Positions 13,282 to 22,525 are shown, counted from the stretch's first letter. The stretch: DNA of 64,000 nucleotides from Pseudomonas sp. (GCF_002796985.1 NZ_PEKX01000020.1:287197-351196), one strand, 5' to 3'. Notes: generated by a model from the sequence alone, not told the origin. A program made the numbers and translations.

Positions 13282-13287
13282 TATAAT
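13282..13287 (+). promoter_or_regulatory. Candidate -10 box for the PBP1A gene
   Basis: TATAAT lies 73 bp before the PBP1A ATG in the 185-bp divergent pilM/mrcA intergenic region. I see no good -35 at 16-18 bp, so it is a weak prediction. The promoter for pilM must lie in the same region on the other strand. Confidence 0.3.
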
Positions 13288-13360
13288 GTGATCAGCTTTT
13301 CCCTTTTTACCGCGCCATCCGCTTAACTCTTTCTTTTCTCTGGAAATCCAAGACCTTCCG

Positions 13361-15802
13361 ATGCGCCTGCTGAAGTTTCTGTGGTGGACTTGCGTCACCA
13401 TTATTTGTGGAGTGCTGCTCAGTTTCAGCGGCGCCTATCTGTACCTCAGCCCGAACCTCCCTTCCGTGGAGGCCTTGCGCAACGTGCGATTGCAGATGCC
13501 GCTGCGCGTGTACAGTGCTGATAACAAATTGATAGCAGAGTTTGGCGAGATGCGCCGAACGCCGATTCGATTTGCTGAAATCCCCCCGGATTTCACTCAC
13601 GCGCTGTTATCGGCTGAAGATGACAATTTCGCCAACCATTATGGCGTGGACGTCAAAAGCCTGATGCGTGCTGCCGCGCAATTATTGAAAACCGGGCACA
13701 TCCAGACCGGCGGCAGCACGATCACCATGCAGGTGGCGAAGAACTACTTCCTCACCAACGAGCGCAGCTTCTCCCGCAAGATCAACGAGATATTGCTCGC
13801 CCTGCAGATAGAGCGCTCGCTCACCAAGGACGAGATCCTCGAGCTCTACGTCAACAAGATCTACCTGGGCAACCGCGCCTATGGCGTAGAAGCCGCTGCC
13901 CAGGTCTATTACGGCAAATCCATCAAAGACTTGAGCCTGGCGCAGATGGCGATGATCGCCGGTCTGCCCAAGGCGCCGTCGCGCTACAACCCGCTGGCCA
14001 ATGCCGCGCGCAGCCTGGAGCGTCGCAACTGGATTCTCGAGCGCATGCTCAAGCTGGGCTTCATCGACCAGCCACGCTACGAAGCGGCGGTCAAGGAACC
14101 GGTGGGCGCGTCCTACCACGTCCAGACGCCGGAGCTGACAGCCCCCTACATTGCCGAGATGGCGCGCGCCGAGTTGGTCGGTCGCTTCGGCGGTGATGCC
14201 TACACCGAAGGCTATCGCGTCTACACCACCGTGCGCAGCGACCTGCAGGACGACGCCAACACCGCCCTGCGCGAAGGCCTGCAGGAATACGACCAGCGAC
14301 ATGGCTACCGCGGCCCGGAAACCCGCCTGCCAGGCAAGACCCGTGAAGCCTGGCGCCAGGCCATTGCCCAGCAGCGCCCGCTCGGCGGCCTGGAGCCTGC
14401 CATCGTCATCCAGGTCGAGAAGAGCGGCGCCATGGTCATGACCCGCGACGGCAAGGAAGAAGCGCTGAGCTGGGACGGCATGAAATGGGCCCGCCCCTAC
14501 CTGAGCAACAACAGCATGGGCCGCATGCCCAGTCAGCCGAGCGACGTGGTGCAGGCCGGCGACGTGATCCGCGTACAGCGCAAGAACGATGGCTCGCTGC
14601 GACTGACCCAGGTGCCGGCCGCACAGAGCGCCCTGGTATCGCTGAACCCGCAGGACGGCGCGATCATGGCGCTGGTCGGCGGCTTCTCCTTCGAGCAGAG
14701 CAACTACAACCGCGCCACCCAGGCCCGTCGCCAACCAGGCTCCAGCTTCAAGCCATTCATCTACAGCTGCGCACTGGACAACGGTTTCACCGCTGCTTCG
14801 TTGATCAACGATGCCCCGGTGGTGTTCTACGACGAGTACCTGGACAAGGTCTGGCGGCCGAAGAACGACACCAACACCTTCCTTGGTCCGATCCCCATGC
14901 GCGAAGCGCTCTACAAGTCGCGCAACATGGTATCGATCCGCATCCTGCAGGCGCTGGGCGTCGACCGTGCGCGCAACTGCATCAGCAAGTTCGGCCTGAA
15001 CAAGGACGACCTGCCGCCAAACCTGTCGATGGCCCTGGGCACCGCGACGCTCACCCCCATAGACATCGCCAGCGCCTGGACCGTCTTCGCCAACGGCGGC
15101 TTCAAGGTCTCGCCCTACATCGTCCAGCGCATCGAAAGCCGCGACGGGCAGGTGCTTTACCAGGCCAACCCGCCGAGCGTGCCTCACGACGAGGAGAAAC
15201 TCGACCCGTCTGCCCAGGCGCAAGCCCAGCCGGCCAGCACCGATGCCTTTGGTAACGACGATCCAGGCCAGGCGAAGACATCCATCGAGCCAGCCGCTGC
15301 CGAACGCGTCATCGACGCCCGCACCGCGTACATCATGACCAGCATGCTGCAGGACGTGATCAAGCGCGGCACCGGCCGCCGCGCGCTGGCGCTCAAACGC
15401 GACGACCTGGCAGGCAAGACCGGCACCACCAACGAATCGAAGGACGCCTGGTTCTCTGGCTTCAACGCCGACTTCATGACCACCGTGTGGGTCGGCTTCG
15501 ACCAGCCGGAAAGCCTCGGTCGTGCCGAGTATGGCGGTAACGTCGCCTTGCCGATCTGGATGCGCTACATGGGTGCGGCGCTCAAGGACAAGCCGTCGCA
15601 CCTGCTGCCCGAGCCGCCCGGACTGATCAGCCTGCGCATCGATCCGGTTACCGGCCGCGCGGCGCCTCCGGGCACGCCTGGCGCGTACTTCGAACTGTTC
15701 AAGAATGAGGACACACCGCCCTCGATGAACGAACTGGCGCCCGGCAGCGCTCCCGGCAGTGGCATGCCCGCGGACGAAGAAGCGCCGATAGACCTGTTCT
15801 GA
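13361..15802 (+). CDS. mrcA: Penicillin-binding protein 1A (bifunctional transglycosylase/transpeptidase)
   Basis: 813-residue class A PBP (ponA in Pseudomonas) that polymerises and crosslinks peptidoglycan. N-terminal membrane anchor (about 5-30); GT51 domain with catalytic SAEDDNF near 84-90 and the family motif QIERSLTKDEILELYVNKIYLG as a discontinuous match. An OB-like insert precedes the transpeptidase, which carries SxxK (SSFKPF, about 461), SxN (SRN, about 525) and KTGT (about 685). The C-terminal tail is Pro/Gly/Ser-rich. Divergent from the pilus genes, as in P. aeruginosa. Confidence 0.97.
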   Translation: MRLLKFLWWTCVTIICGVLLSFSGAYLYLSPNLPSVEALRNVRLQMPLRVYSADNKLIAEFGEMRRTPIRFAEIPPDFTHALLSAEDDNFANHYGVDVKSLMRAAAQLLKTGHIQTGGSTITMQVAKNYFLTNERSFSRKINEILLALQIERSLTKDEILELYVNKIYLGNRAYGVEAAAQVYYGKSIKDLSLAQMAMIAGLPKAPSRYNPLANAARSLERRNWILERMLKLGFIDQPRYEAAVKEPVGASYHVQTPELTAPYIAEMARAELVGRFGGDAYTEGYRVYTTVRSDLQDDANTALREGLQEYDQRHGYRGPETRLPGKTREAWRQAIAQQRPLGGLEPAIVIQVEKSGAMVMTRDGKEEALSWDGMKWARPYLSNNSMGRMPSQPSDVVQAGDVIRVQRKNDGSLRLTQVPAAQSALVSLNPQDGAIMALVGGFSFEQSNYNRATQARRQPGSSFKPFIYSCALDNGFTAASLINDAPVVFYDEYLDKVWRPKNDTNTFLGPIPMREALYKSRNMVSIRILQALGVDRARNCISKFGLNKDDLPPNLSMALGTATLTPIDIASAWTVFANGGFKVSPYIVQRIESRDGQVLYQANPPSVPHDEEKLDPSAQAQAQPASTDAFGNDDPGQAKTSIEPAAAERVIDARTAYIMTSMLQDVIKRGTGRRALALKRDDLAGKTGTTNESKDAWFSGFNADFMTTVWVGFDQPESLGRAEYGGNVALPIWMRYMGAALKDKPSHLLPEPPGLISLRIDPVTGRAAPPGTPGAYFELFKNEDTPPSMNELAPGSAPGSGMPADEEAPIDLF

Positions 15803-15805
15803 AGA

Positions 15806-15836
15806 AAGGCCCCTCCGATGAGGGGCCTTCTTTTTT
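15806..15836 (+). terminator. Rho-independent terminator of the PBP1A gene
   Basis: AAGGCCCCTC (15806-15815) pairs with GAGGGGCCTT (15820-15829) around a CGAT loop, followed by a T run. It begins only a few bases after the stop codon. Confidence 0.92.
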
Positions 15837-15976
15837 CGGGAATCATTCCCGACAAAATCATGGCATTTAGCCAAATCATTGATTAATCTGATCTTTGCGG
15901 CGGCGAACAACCCCAGACGACCGACCCCATCCGGCGCGTCAGGGGCTTCCCGCAGCAACTTCGTCAGGAGTTTCGG

Positions 15977-16444
15977 ATGCAGCGCCCCCTGCTCGGCTGG
16001 CTGTTCTGCCTGATCGCCCTCCTGCTCGGCGCACCGCTGCTGCGCCTGCTCGCGCAGCCGCGCTCGCTCGAGCCAGCTCCCGACCTCGTTTATCTCGACC
16101 AATTGTTTGCCGTACTGCTAGCCAGTACTGGCCTGGCAGGCCTGCTGATTGCCTACCTGTTGCGCCTGGCGGGACGAACCCTGGCGGCCCTGGCGCTGCT
16201 CTTGCCGGCGATCATTCTCTGCGCCTGGCACCTCACCCACACCCACCTCGGCCCGGTATCGCCGACCCTGGAGCAATACCAGCAGTTGCTGGCCGGCCTG
16301 ACGGTCTACGCACTGGCACTGGCGGGGATCAATTGGCTGAACCAGGGAGAACACGGTCCGCGCGCAGCGCTGCGCTACCTGGGCCTCGCCTTGCTGCTGC
16401 CCTGGTGCCTGGGGCTGTTCTACCTGGGGCGTCTTTACTACTGA
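15977..16444 (+). CDS. Hypothetical integral membrane protein
   Basis: 155 residues, mostly hydrophobic, with about four membrane helices (roughly 7-25, 42-62, 68-86, and one or two near 104-120 and 130-150). AGGAG precedes the ATG at a good distance, and codon use matches its neighbours, so it is probably a real gene. I do not recognise a family; no catalytic motif is visible. Its end overlaps the end of the convergent YgjP-like gene by 7 bp. The 174 bp upstream hold no other gene. Confidence 0.75.
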   Translation: MQRPLLGWLFCLIALLLGAPLLRLLAQPRSLEPAPDLVYLDQLFAVLLASTGLAGLLIAYLLRLAGRTLAALALLLPAIILCAWHLTHTHLGPVSPTLEQYQQLLAGLTVYALALAGINWLNQGEHGPRAALRYLGLALLLPWCLGLFYLGRLYY

Positions 16445-16935
16445 AGCAGGTCACGCCAGGTCAGGTAGACGCGCAGGTCGAACTCCAGCTGATGGTAGCC
16501 AGGCAGCATGTGCTCGCAGAGCTGGTAGAACGCCTTGCTGTGGTCGCGCTCCTTCAAGTGCGCCAGTTCGTGGACGACGATCATCTGCAGAAACTCGGGT
16601 GCGGCGTCCTTGAACAGCGAGGCGACACGGATTTCCTTCTTCGCCTTGAGCTTGCCGCCCTGTACGCGCGAGATCGCCGTGTTCAGCCCCAGCGCCCGCT
16701 GCACCACATCCAGCTTGTTGTCGTAGAGCACCTTGTCCACCGCCGGCGCGGTGCGCATGAACTGCTGCTTGAGGTCCATGGCGTAGCCGTACAGCGCCTT
16801 GTCGCTCTGCACATCGTGGCGAGCGGGATAGCGGCGCTCCAGGTACTGGCCGAGGCGGTTCTGCTCGATGAGCTGGCGCACCTGATCCTGGAGCTGTGGC
16901 GGGTAGGCCTGGAGATAGCGAAGCGGCTGCTGCAT
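16438..16935 (-). CDS. YgjP-like (SprT/DUF45 superfamily) zinc metallopeptidase domain protein
   Basis: 165 residues. The zincin motif HELAH with downstream KERDHSKAF is near residue 122, giving two zinc His and the catalytic Glu plus a further His. This matches the YgjP-type metal-dependent hydrolase family (M48-related). Physiological substrate unknown. There is no signal peptide, so it is probably cytoplasmic. It lies 48 bp downstream of the methyltransferase on the same strand. Confidence 0.82.
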   Translation of the reverse strand: MQQPLRYLQAYPPQLQDQVRQLIEQNRLGQYLERRYPARHDVQSDKALYGYAMDLKQQFMRTAPAVDKVLYDNKLDVVQRALGLNTAISRVQGGKLKAKKEIRVASLFKDAAPEFLQMIVVHELAHLKERDHSKAFYQLCEHMLPGYHQLEFDLRVYLTWRDLLQ

Positions 16936-16983
16936 GGGGAACGACTGGCGGGGAAGCGGCCGCCAGTCTACCGCATTCCCCGA

Positions 16984-17754
16984 TCAGGCCAGCGCGCGAG
17001 TGCTGTAGGCCTCGGTGCGATAAGGGAAGGCGATCTCGCTGCGCCCTTTCAGCGCCGGGTGCGTGGCGATCAGCTCGCGCAGTTGTTCGGCGACGCGCTG
17101 CTTCTGCTCGTCGGGCAGGGCCGCGATGAAGCTCACCGAAAGCGTCCGCGCGACAATCACCTGCTCTGGCGGACCGATGTGCTGGTAGCTGAACTCGCGC
17201 AGTCGCAGATCCTCGAAGCGCGACCCGGCAAAAGCACGGCGCCACTGCCCGGTATGGAAGCGCGGCGTGCTGCCCTCATAGCGCTCGAGGATGCGAGTTA
17301 CCTGGGCGACCCAGTCGACCCGCTCGTCGCGCACGTTCCAGACCAGCCCAAGGTGGCCGCCTGGCCGCAGGACGCGATGGATTTCATCCAGCGCCCGCTC
17401 ATCGGCGAACCAGTGGAAAGCCTGGGCACAGGTCAACCCATCGACGCTTGCCGTCACCAGCGGCATTGCCTGGGCCGTTCCATTGAGCACCTTCACGGCA
17501 GGCAGCGACGTACTGAGTTGTTCGCGCATCGCCGCCACCGGCTCGATGGCGGTGACTTGCGCACCGGTGCGCAGCAACAGGGAGGTGAACTTCCCGGTAC
17601 CCGCACCGAGGTCGACCACTTCCTTGCCGGCGCCTATGCCCAGCTCCTCACCGAGCCAGCCCAACAGCTCGTCGGGATAGTCCGGGCGTCCGTGGGCGTA
17701 GGCCTTCGCTTCACGGGAGAAACCTTCCTGCGCACTGCCATGTACATCCGTCAT
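16984..17754 (-). CDS. Class I SAM-dependent methyltransferase
   Basis: 256 residues from the ATG at 17754 (MTDVHGSAQEGFSREAKAYAHGRPDYP). Motif I VVDLGAGTGKF lies near 46-56, the acidic ribose-binding residue in VTAIEP, and a methyltransf_11-type core follows (DGLTCAQAFHWF, LRPGGHLGLVWN). The N-terminal F..EA..Y..GRP.YP segment is typical of the small-molecule methyltransferases annotated as YcgJ/SmtA-like. Substrate cannot be predicted. The longer ORF upstream (to 17838) overlaps the end of the next gene and is rejected. Confidence 0.88.
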   Translation of the reverse strand: MTDVHGSAQEGFSREAKAYAHGRPDYPDELLGWLGEELGIGAGKEVVDLGAGTGKFTSLLLRTGAQVTAIEPVAAMREQLSTSLPAVKVLNGTAQAMPLVTASVDGLTCAQAFHWFADERALDEIHRVLRPGGHLGLVWNVRDERVDWVAQVTRILERYEGSTPRFHTGQWRRAFAGSRFEDLRLREFSYQHIGPPEQVIVARTLSVSFIAALPDEQKQRVAEQLRELIATHPALKGRSEIAFPYRTEAYSTRALA

Positions 17755-17791
17755 CGTGCCTCCAGAGCCCGCCCGGCCCGAGCACCAGCGC

Positions 17792-18223
17792 TCAGCGGAA
17801 CCGGCAGGCCTTGCCGTCGAGAGTGGTCTTTCCATCAAGGTAACTACGGTAGCAGCTGAGCAGGCGCGATTCCTTGATACGACAGCGCTTCTGCCGGCAT
17901 TCGCTGGAGAACTCGAAGCGGCCGCCGTCCGGATCGGCCAGTTGGATGCGAATCGCCGGCCAGCCCTTCTTCGGCGCCTTCTCCGGCGTACTCAGTACGC
18001 GGTTCTCGTTCTCCACCAGCGCCGCGCCCGCCTCGGCATAGTCGAAGACGAACAGCAGGGTGCGCGAAGTCTTCAGCGTGCACTCCTGATGGGTCAGGCA
18101 GTTCTGCGCATCCGCCGGCAGGTCTGCCGGCGGCTTGGGCGGCGGTGCCGAGGGCTGCGCCGGGTGCAGCGAACAGCCGGCCAGCAGCATCAGCAACAAC
18201 AAGGGGAACAAGGCACGCGGCAT
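17792..18223 (-). CDS. Predicted lipoprotein, unknown function
   Basis: 143 residues from the ATG at 18223, preceded by AGAAGGAAA. Signal peptide MPRALFPLLLLMLLAGC with lipobox LAGC at the Cys near 17, then a Pro/Ala-rich linker and a small globular domain with four or more Cys (QNCLTHQEC, SECRQKRC, SCYRSY, KACRF) that could form disulfides. I do not recognise the domain. It follows fba on the same strand after a hairpin. Confidence 0.78.
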   Translation of the reverse strand: MPRALFPLLLLMLLAGCSLHPAQPSAPPPKPPADLPADAQNCLTHQECTLKTSRTLLFVFDYAEAGAALVENENRVLSTPEKAPKKGWPAIRIQLADPDGGRFEFSSECRQKRCRIKESRLLSCYRSYLDGKTTLDGKACRFR

Positions 18224-18249
18224 CGGCGATTTCCTTCTGGCGGATACGA

Positions 18250-18274
18250 AAGAGCCCCGCAAGGCGGGGCTCTT
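18250..18274 (-). terminator. GC-rich terminator-like hairpin after fba
   Basis: AAGAGCCCCGC (18250-18260) pairs with GCGGGGCTCTT (18264-18274) around a 3-nt loop. The T run on the minus strand is short, so termination may be incomplete. Confidence 0.7.
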
Positions 18275-18296
18275 CAGGGACAAAGCCGGAGCGGGA

Positions 18297-19361
18297 TCAG
18301 TTGATCTTCGCTGCCAGCTCACCCTTGGCGTAACGCTGGAACATGTCTTCCAGGGAGATCGGTTTGATCTTGGAGGCATGACCGGCGGTGCCGAAGGCTT
18401 CGTAGCGGGCGATGCAGATATCACGCATGGCAACGATGGTCTTGGCGAAGAACTTGCGCGGGTCGAACTCGCTCGGCTGCTCGGCCATCATGCGGCGGAT
18501 GGCACCGGTGGAGGCCAGACGCAGGTCGGTGTCGATGTTGACCTTGCGCACGCCGTGCTTGATGCCTTCGACGATTTCCTCGACCGGCACACCGTAGGTT
18601 TCCTTGATGTCGCCGCCGAACTCGTTGATCACCTTCAGCCACTCTTGCGGCACCGAGGAGGAGCCGTGCATCACCAGGTGGGTGTTGGGGATGCGCTTGT
18701 GGATTTCCTTGATGCGCTCAATGGAGAGCACGTCACCGGTCGGCGGCTTGGTGAACTTGTAGGCACCGTGGCTGGTGCCGATGGCGATGGCCAGGGCGTC
18801 GACCTGGGTCTTCTTGACGAAGTCGGCGGCTTCTTCCGGGTCGGTCAGCAGTTGGCTGTGATCCAGCACGCCTTCGGCGCCAACGCCGTCTTCTTCGCCG
18901 GCCATGCCGGTTTCCAGGGAGCCCAGGCAACCCAGTTCACCTTCCACGGATACGCCGCAGGCGTGAGCGAAGGCAACGGTCTGCTGGGTGACGCGGACGT
19001 TGTAGTCGTAGTCGGCCGGGGTCTTGCCGTCTTCCCTCAGCGAGCCGTCCATCATGACGGAGGAGAAGCCCAGCTGGATCGAGCGCTGGCAGACATCAGG
19101 GCTGGTGCCGTGGTCCTGGTGCATGCACACCGGGATGTGCGGGAATTCTTCGATGGCCGCGAGGATCAGGTGGCGCAGGAAGGGCGCACCGGCGTATTTG
19201 CGGGCACCGGCGGAGGCCTGCACGATCACCGGGGAATCGGTCTTGTCGGCCGCTTCCATGATGGCGCGCATCTGCTCGAGGTTGTTGACGTTGAAAGCCG
19301 GAACGCCGTAGCCGAACTCGGCGGCGTGATCCAGCATTTGGCGCATGCTGATGAGTGCCAT
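18297..19361 (-). CDS. fba: Fructose-bisphosphate aldolase, class II
   Basis: 354 residues. Zinc-dependent cleavage of fructose 1,6-bisphosphate to DHAP and G3P; mainly gluconeogenic in Pseudomonas, which lacks phosphofructokinase. Zinc and phosphate-binding motifs: CMHQDHGTSPD, a central Gly/Glu motif with GCLGSLETGMAGEEDG, and MHGSSSVP. Long (Calvin-type) class II subgroup. Part of the fba-MliC-like-lipoprotein-pgk-epd-tktA set, all on this strand. Confidence 0.97.
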   Translation of the reverse strand: MALISMRQMLDHAAEFGYGVPAFNVNNLEQMRAIMEAADKTDSPVIVQASAGARKYAGAPFLRHLILAAIEEFPHIPVCMHQDHGTSPDVCQRSIQLGFSSVMMDGSLREDGKTPADYDYNVRVTQQTVAFAHACGVSVEGELGCLGSLETGMAGEEDGVGAEGVLDHSQLLTDPEEAADFVKKTQVDALAIAIGTSHGAYKFTKPPTGDVLSIERIKEIHKRIPNTHLVMHGSSSVPQEWLKVINEFGGDIKETYGVPVEEIVEGIKHGVRKVNIDTDLRLASTGAIRRMMAEQPSEFDPRKFFAKTIVAMRDICIARYEAFGTAGHASKIKPISLEDMFQRYAKGELAAKIN

Positions 19362-19480
19362 GGTTTTCGCTTCTCCCAGAAGTCAGGCCCGTTTACACGA
19401 GCCCGTAAATACATGTTTGGAAGCCTGCCGCAGGGGCAGGCCGTGTTCAAGCCTTCCGGCGCGGGCCGGACAGCCGGCGC

Positions 19481-19816
19481 TCAGGGCGCCTTGCAACCAC
19501 GGCCGATCAGGTCGTTGCTCTCGACCCAGTAGACCAGGCCCTGGTCGCCTTTGATGCTCAAACCGATCAGCCCGTCGCTATAGAAAGCGCCGGAGCCGCC
19601 GGGTTCCTCTTCCAGGTGATGCACTACGTCGTCCTCACCCAGCTTCAGGTCGACCACCGACTTGCTGGGGTCGACGTAACGCCACCGCACCTCTGCCTTA
19701 CTGTCGCAGACCCAGTGATTCCAGCCACTGCTCGAACGGGTGTTGCCATCGGACGAATGGCTGGAGCACCCCGCTACCAGCAAAAGGGCCAGGGCCGGGA
19801 CGATATAACGCAGCAT
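19481..19816 (-). CDS. MliC-family lipoprotein (probable C-type lysozyme inhibitor)
   Basis: 111 residues from the ATG at 19816. Lipobox signal MLRYIVPALALLLVAGC. The mature part has the MliC beta-barrel pattern: WVCDSKAEVRWRYVDPSKS, then a variable turn, then GLSIKGDQGLVYWVES and a C-terminal Cys (GRGCKAP) able to pair with the first. Family members sit in the outer membrane and block host C-type lysozyme. The invariant Ser/Lys inhibitory loop is not clearly preserved here, so activity is uncertain. Confidence 0.72.
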   Translation of the reverse strand: MLRYIVPALALLLVAGCSSHSSDGNTRSSSGWNHWVCDSKAEVRWRYVDPSKSVVDLKLGEDDVVHHLEEEPGGSGAFYSDGLIGLSIKGDQGLVYWVESNDLIGRGCKAP

Positions 19817-19958
19817 CGGGCGATTCTCCTTCGGACGGACACGCCGCCGGCTATCCAATGCGCCAGATTGCCCGTCCCATCAAGGGAACGCCAGTGCCGC
19901 CCGCGCTCGGGCACAAGCGACACCGTCAGATCGTGATCCTGACCGCCAGAGCGCCGCC

Positions 19959-20153
19959 TCAGGGACAGTTTACCGGCTTCTGGTCAGGCATTGGATCGCC
20001 GCTGCTCTGGCTTTCCACCCGCTCGCGACTCTGGTCCGAAGGCACCATGACCGAAGGCGGGCTCATCACTTCACAGGTACTGGGGGCTCCACCGCTTCCG
20101 GCACAGCCCATCAGCACGAGGCAAAACGACAGCACAGGGGTGACAGCTCGCAT
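19959..20153 (-). CDS. Small predicted lipoprotein
   Basis: 64 residues from the ATG at 20153, with a signal peptide and lipobox (LVLMGC, Cys near 17) followed by a short polar tail (about 47 residues) rich in Ser, Pro and Asp with two Cys. No known domain. A good Shine-Dalgarno (AAGGAGAAAGGTC) precedes the ATG. Same strand as its neighbours pgk and the MliC-like gene. A short hypothetical gene occupies this place in P. aeruginosa. Confidence 0.65.
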   Translation of the reverse strand: MRAVTPVLSFCLVLMGCAGSGGAPSTCEVMSPPSVMVPSDQSRERVESQSSGDPMPDQKPVNCP

Positions 20154-20241
20154 GACCTTTCTCCTTGGCATCCGTACAAGGCTTGTGACCCGAGGATGCC
20201 GCAGAGGTTTGCATTACTGTCACCCGGCAGTGCCGCCTGAA

Positions 20242-21405
20242 TCAGGCCTTGGCGCGCTGCTCCAGCACTTCCACGGCAGGCAGGACCTTGCCCTCGACGA
20301 ACTCGAGGAAGGCACCACCACCGGTGGAAATGTAGGAGATCTGCTCACCGATACCATACTTGTCGATGGCCGCCAGGGTGTCGCCACCGCCAGCGATGCT
20401 GAAGGCGGAGCCTTCGGCGATAGCTTTGGCCAGGGTTTTGGTGCCTTCGCCGAACTGGTCGAACTCGAACACGCCGACCGGACCGTTCCACAGGATGGTC
20501 TTGGAGGTCTTCAGCAGCTCGGCGAACTGGGCGGCGGTCTTCGGGCCGATGTCCAGGATCATGTCGTCGTCGGCCACGTCAGCGATGTCCTTGACGGTGG
20601 CGACGGCGGTTTCGGCGAACTCCTTGGCGACGACCACGTCCACCGGCAGCGGCACGCTGACCTTGGCGGCGATGGCCTTGGCGGTGTCAACTAGGTCGGC
20701 TTCGTACAGCGACTTGCCAACCTTGTAGCCCGCCGCGGCGAGGAAGGTATTGGCAATGCCACCGCCGACGATCAGCTGGTCGCAGATCAGCGCCAGGCTG
20801 TTGAGCACGTCGAGCTTGGTGGACACCTTGGAGCCGGCGACGATGGCCGCCATCGGGCGCGCCGGGTTGCCCAGGGCCTTGCCCAGGGCTTCCAGCTCGG
20901 CGGCCAGCAGCGGGCCGGCCGCGGCTACCTTGGCGAACTTGGCTACGCCGTGGGTGGAACCCTCGGCGCGGTGGGCGGTGCCGAATGCGTCCATGACGAA
21001 CACGTCGCACAGGGCGGCGTATTGCTGGGCCAACTCGTCGACGTTCTTCTTCTCGCCCTTGTTGAAGCGCACGTTCTCGAACAGCACGACTTCACCCGGC
21101 TTCACTTCGACGCCACCCAGGTAGTCCTTGACCAGCGGCACCGCGCGGCCCAGGGCCTTGGACAGGTAGTCGGCGACCGGCTGCAGGCTGTTCTCGGCGG
21201 AGAATTCGCCTTCGGTCGGGCGGCCCAGGTGCGAGCAGACCATCACCGCCGCGCCCTTCTCCAGGGCCAGCTTGATGGTCGGCAGCGAGGCCAGGATGCG
21301 CGCGTCGCTCTTGACCACACCGTCCTTCACCGGAACGTTGAGGTCTTCGCGGATCAGCACGCGCTTACCTTGGAGGTCGAGGTCGGTCATCTTCAACACG
21401 GTCAT
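20242..21405 (-). CDS. pgk: Phosphoglycerate kinase
   Basis: 387 residues, normal length. Transfers phosphate between 1,3-bisphosphoglycerate and ADP. N-terminal RVLIREDLNVP binds the triose; SHLGRP, GGAKVS-like (VAGSKVSTKLDVL) and C-terminal GGGDTLAAI with SYISTGGGAFLE form the nucleotide and hinge parts. It lies 28 bp after epd. Confidence 0.98.
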   Translation of the reverse strand: MTVLKMTDLDLQGKRVLIREDLNVPVKDGVVKSDARILASLPTIKLALEKGAAVMVCSHLGRPTEGEFSAENSLQPVADYLSKALGRAVPLVKDYLGGVEVKPGEVVLFENVRFNKGEKKNVDELAQQYAALCDVFVMDAFGTAHRAEGSTHGVAKFAKVAAAGPLLAAELEALGKALGNPARPMAAIVAGSKVSTKLDVLNSLALICDQLIVGGGIANTFLAAAGYKVGKSLYEADLVDTAKAIAAKVSVPLPVDVVVAKEFAETAVATVKDIADVADDDMILDIGPKTAAQFAELLKTSKTILWNGPVGVFEFDQFGEGTKTLAKAIAEGSAFSIAGGGDTLAAIDKYGIGEQISYISTGGGAFLEFVEGKVLPAVEVLEQRAKA

Positions 21406-21433
21406 GACAGTCAGTCCTGTTGGGGCTGTTTGA

Positions 21434-22480
21434 TTAACGTTCGGTAGCGGCGACCCGCAGGAAGTGCCCTGCGGTGTCGAGCATGCGGTTGGCGAACCCC
21501 CACTCGTTGTCGAACCAGGCCAGCACGTTCACCAGGCGGGGGCCGGAAACGCGGGTCTGGCTGCCATCGACGATGGCCGAGTGCGGGTCGTGATTGAAAT
21601 CGCAGCTGGCGTGGGGCAGCTCGGTGTACGCCAGCAGGCCTTTCAGCGGGCCTTCGGTGGCGGCCTGGCGCAGCACGCGGTTGATCTCCTCGGCGGACGT
21701 ATCGCGGGAGACCTGCAGGGTGATGTCCAGGGCCGAGACGTTCACCGTCGGCACCCGAATGGCTTTGGCCTGGATTCGCCCGGCGAGTTCCGGCAGCAGG
21801 CGTTCGATGCCACGCGCCAGCCCCGTGGACACCGGAATCACCGACTGGAAGGCCGAGCGCGTGCGGCGCAGGTCTTCGTGGTGGTAGGCGTCGATCACCG
21901 GCTGGTCGTTCATCGCCGAGTGGATGGTGGTGATCGAGACGTACTCGATGCCCACCGCCTCGTTCAGCAACTTGAGCAGCGGCACGCTGCAGTTGGTGGT
22001 GCAGGATGCGTTGGAGACCAGCGCCTCAGCGCCGGAGAGTCCCTGCTGGTTGATGCCGAAGACCACGGTGGCGTCGATGTCCGCCTCGCTGGCCATCGGC
22101 TGGGAGAACAGCACCCGTGGTGCGCCGGCACCGAGGAAACGCTCACCGTCGGCGCGGGTGTTGTAGACCCCGGAGCATTCCAGCACCAGGTCGATGTCCA
22201 GGCCGCGCCAGTCGATGGCCTCGGGCTCGGCTTCGCGGAACACCTTCACGCAGTCGCCACCCACATGCAGGCAGCCGTCGGCCACGCTCACCTCGCCGGG
22301 GAAGCGACCGTGGGTGGAGTCGAAGCGGGTCAGGTATTCCAGGCTGGCCAGGTCCGCCAGGTCGTTCAGCGCAACGATGGAGAAATCAGCCTTGGCGCCG
22401 CGTTCGTGCAGGGCACGGAACACGCAGCGGCCGATACGGCCGTAGCCGTTGAGGGCAACTCGGTAAGGGCGCTTGGACAT
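21434..22480 (-). CDS. epd: Erythrose-4-phosphate dehydrogenase (GAPDH family)
   Basis: 348 residues. Oxidises D-erythrose 4-phosphate to 4-phosphoerythronate for pyridoxal phosphate synthesis. Rossmann motif NGYGRIGRC at the N-terminus; catalytic Cys in SNASCTTNC near 153 with the partner His in SAMNDQPV context. The position between pgk and tktA matches the gap-2/epd-pgk-fba layout of gammaproteobacteria. A GAPDH role is possible but the sequence is of the Epd type. Confidence 0.93.
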   Translation of the reverse strand: MSKRPYRVALNGYGRIGRCVFRALHERGAKADFSIVALNDLADLASLEYLTRFDSTHGRFPGEVSVADGCLHVGGDCVKVFREAEPEAIDWRGLDIDLVLECSGVYNTRADGERFLGAGAPRVLFSQPMASEADIDATVVFGINQQGLSGAEALVSNASCTTNCSVPLLKLLNEAVGIEYVSITTIHSAMNDQPVIDAYHHEDLRRTRSAFQSVIPVSTGLARGIERLLPELAGRIQAKAIRVPTVNVSALDITLQVSRDTSAEEINRVLRQAATEGPLKGLLAYTELPHASCDFNHDPHSAIVDGSQTRVSGPRLVNVLAWFDNEWGFANRMLDTAGHFLRVAATER

Positions 22481-22500
22481 TGTTATCCCTTGGTGATCGC

Positions 22501-22525
22501 TGCCGGGGCGTGGCGCGCCCCGGCA
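22501..22525 (-). terminator. Strong hairpin between tktA and epd
   Basis: TGCCGGGGCG (22501-22510) pairs perfectly with CGCCCCGGCA (22516-22525) around a 5-nt loop. There is no T run, so it is more likely an attenuating or mRNA-stabilising hairpin than a full terminator. Confidence 0.5.

Noticed and set aside
13682..16102. Minus-strand ORF opposite the PBP1A gene
   Set aside because: PBP1A motifs on the plus strand are complete; this frame is compositionally a shadow.
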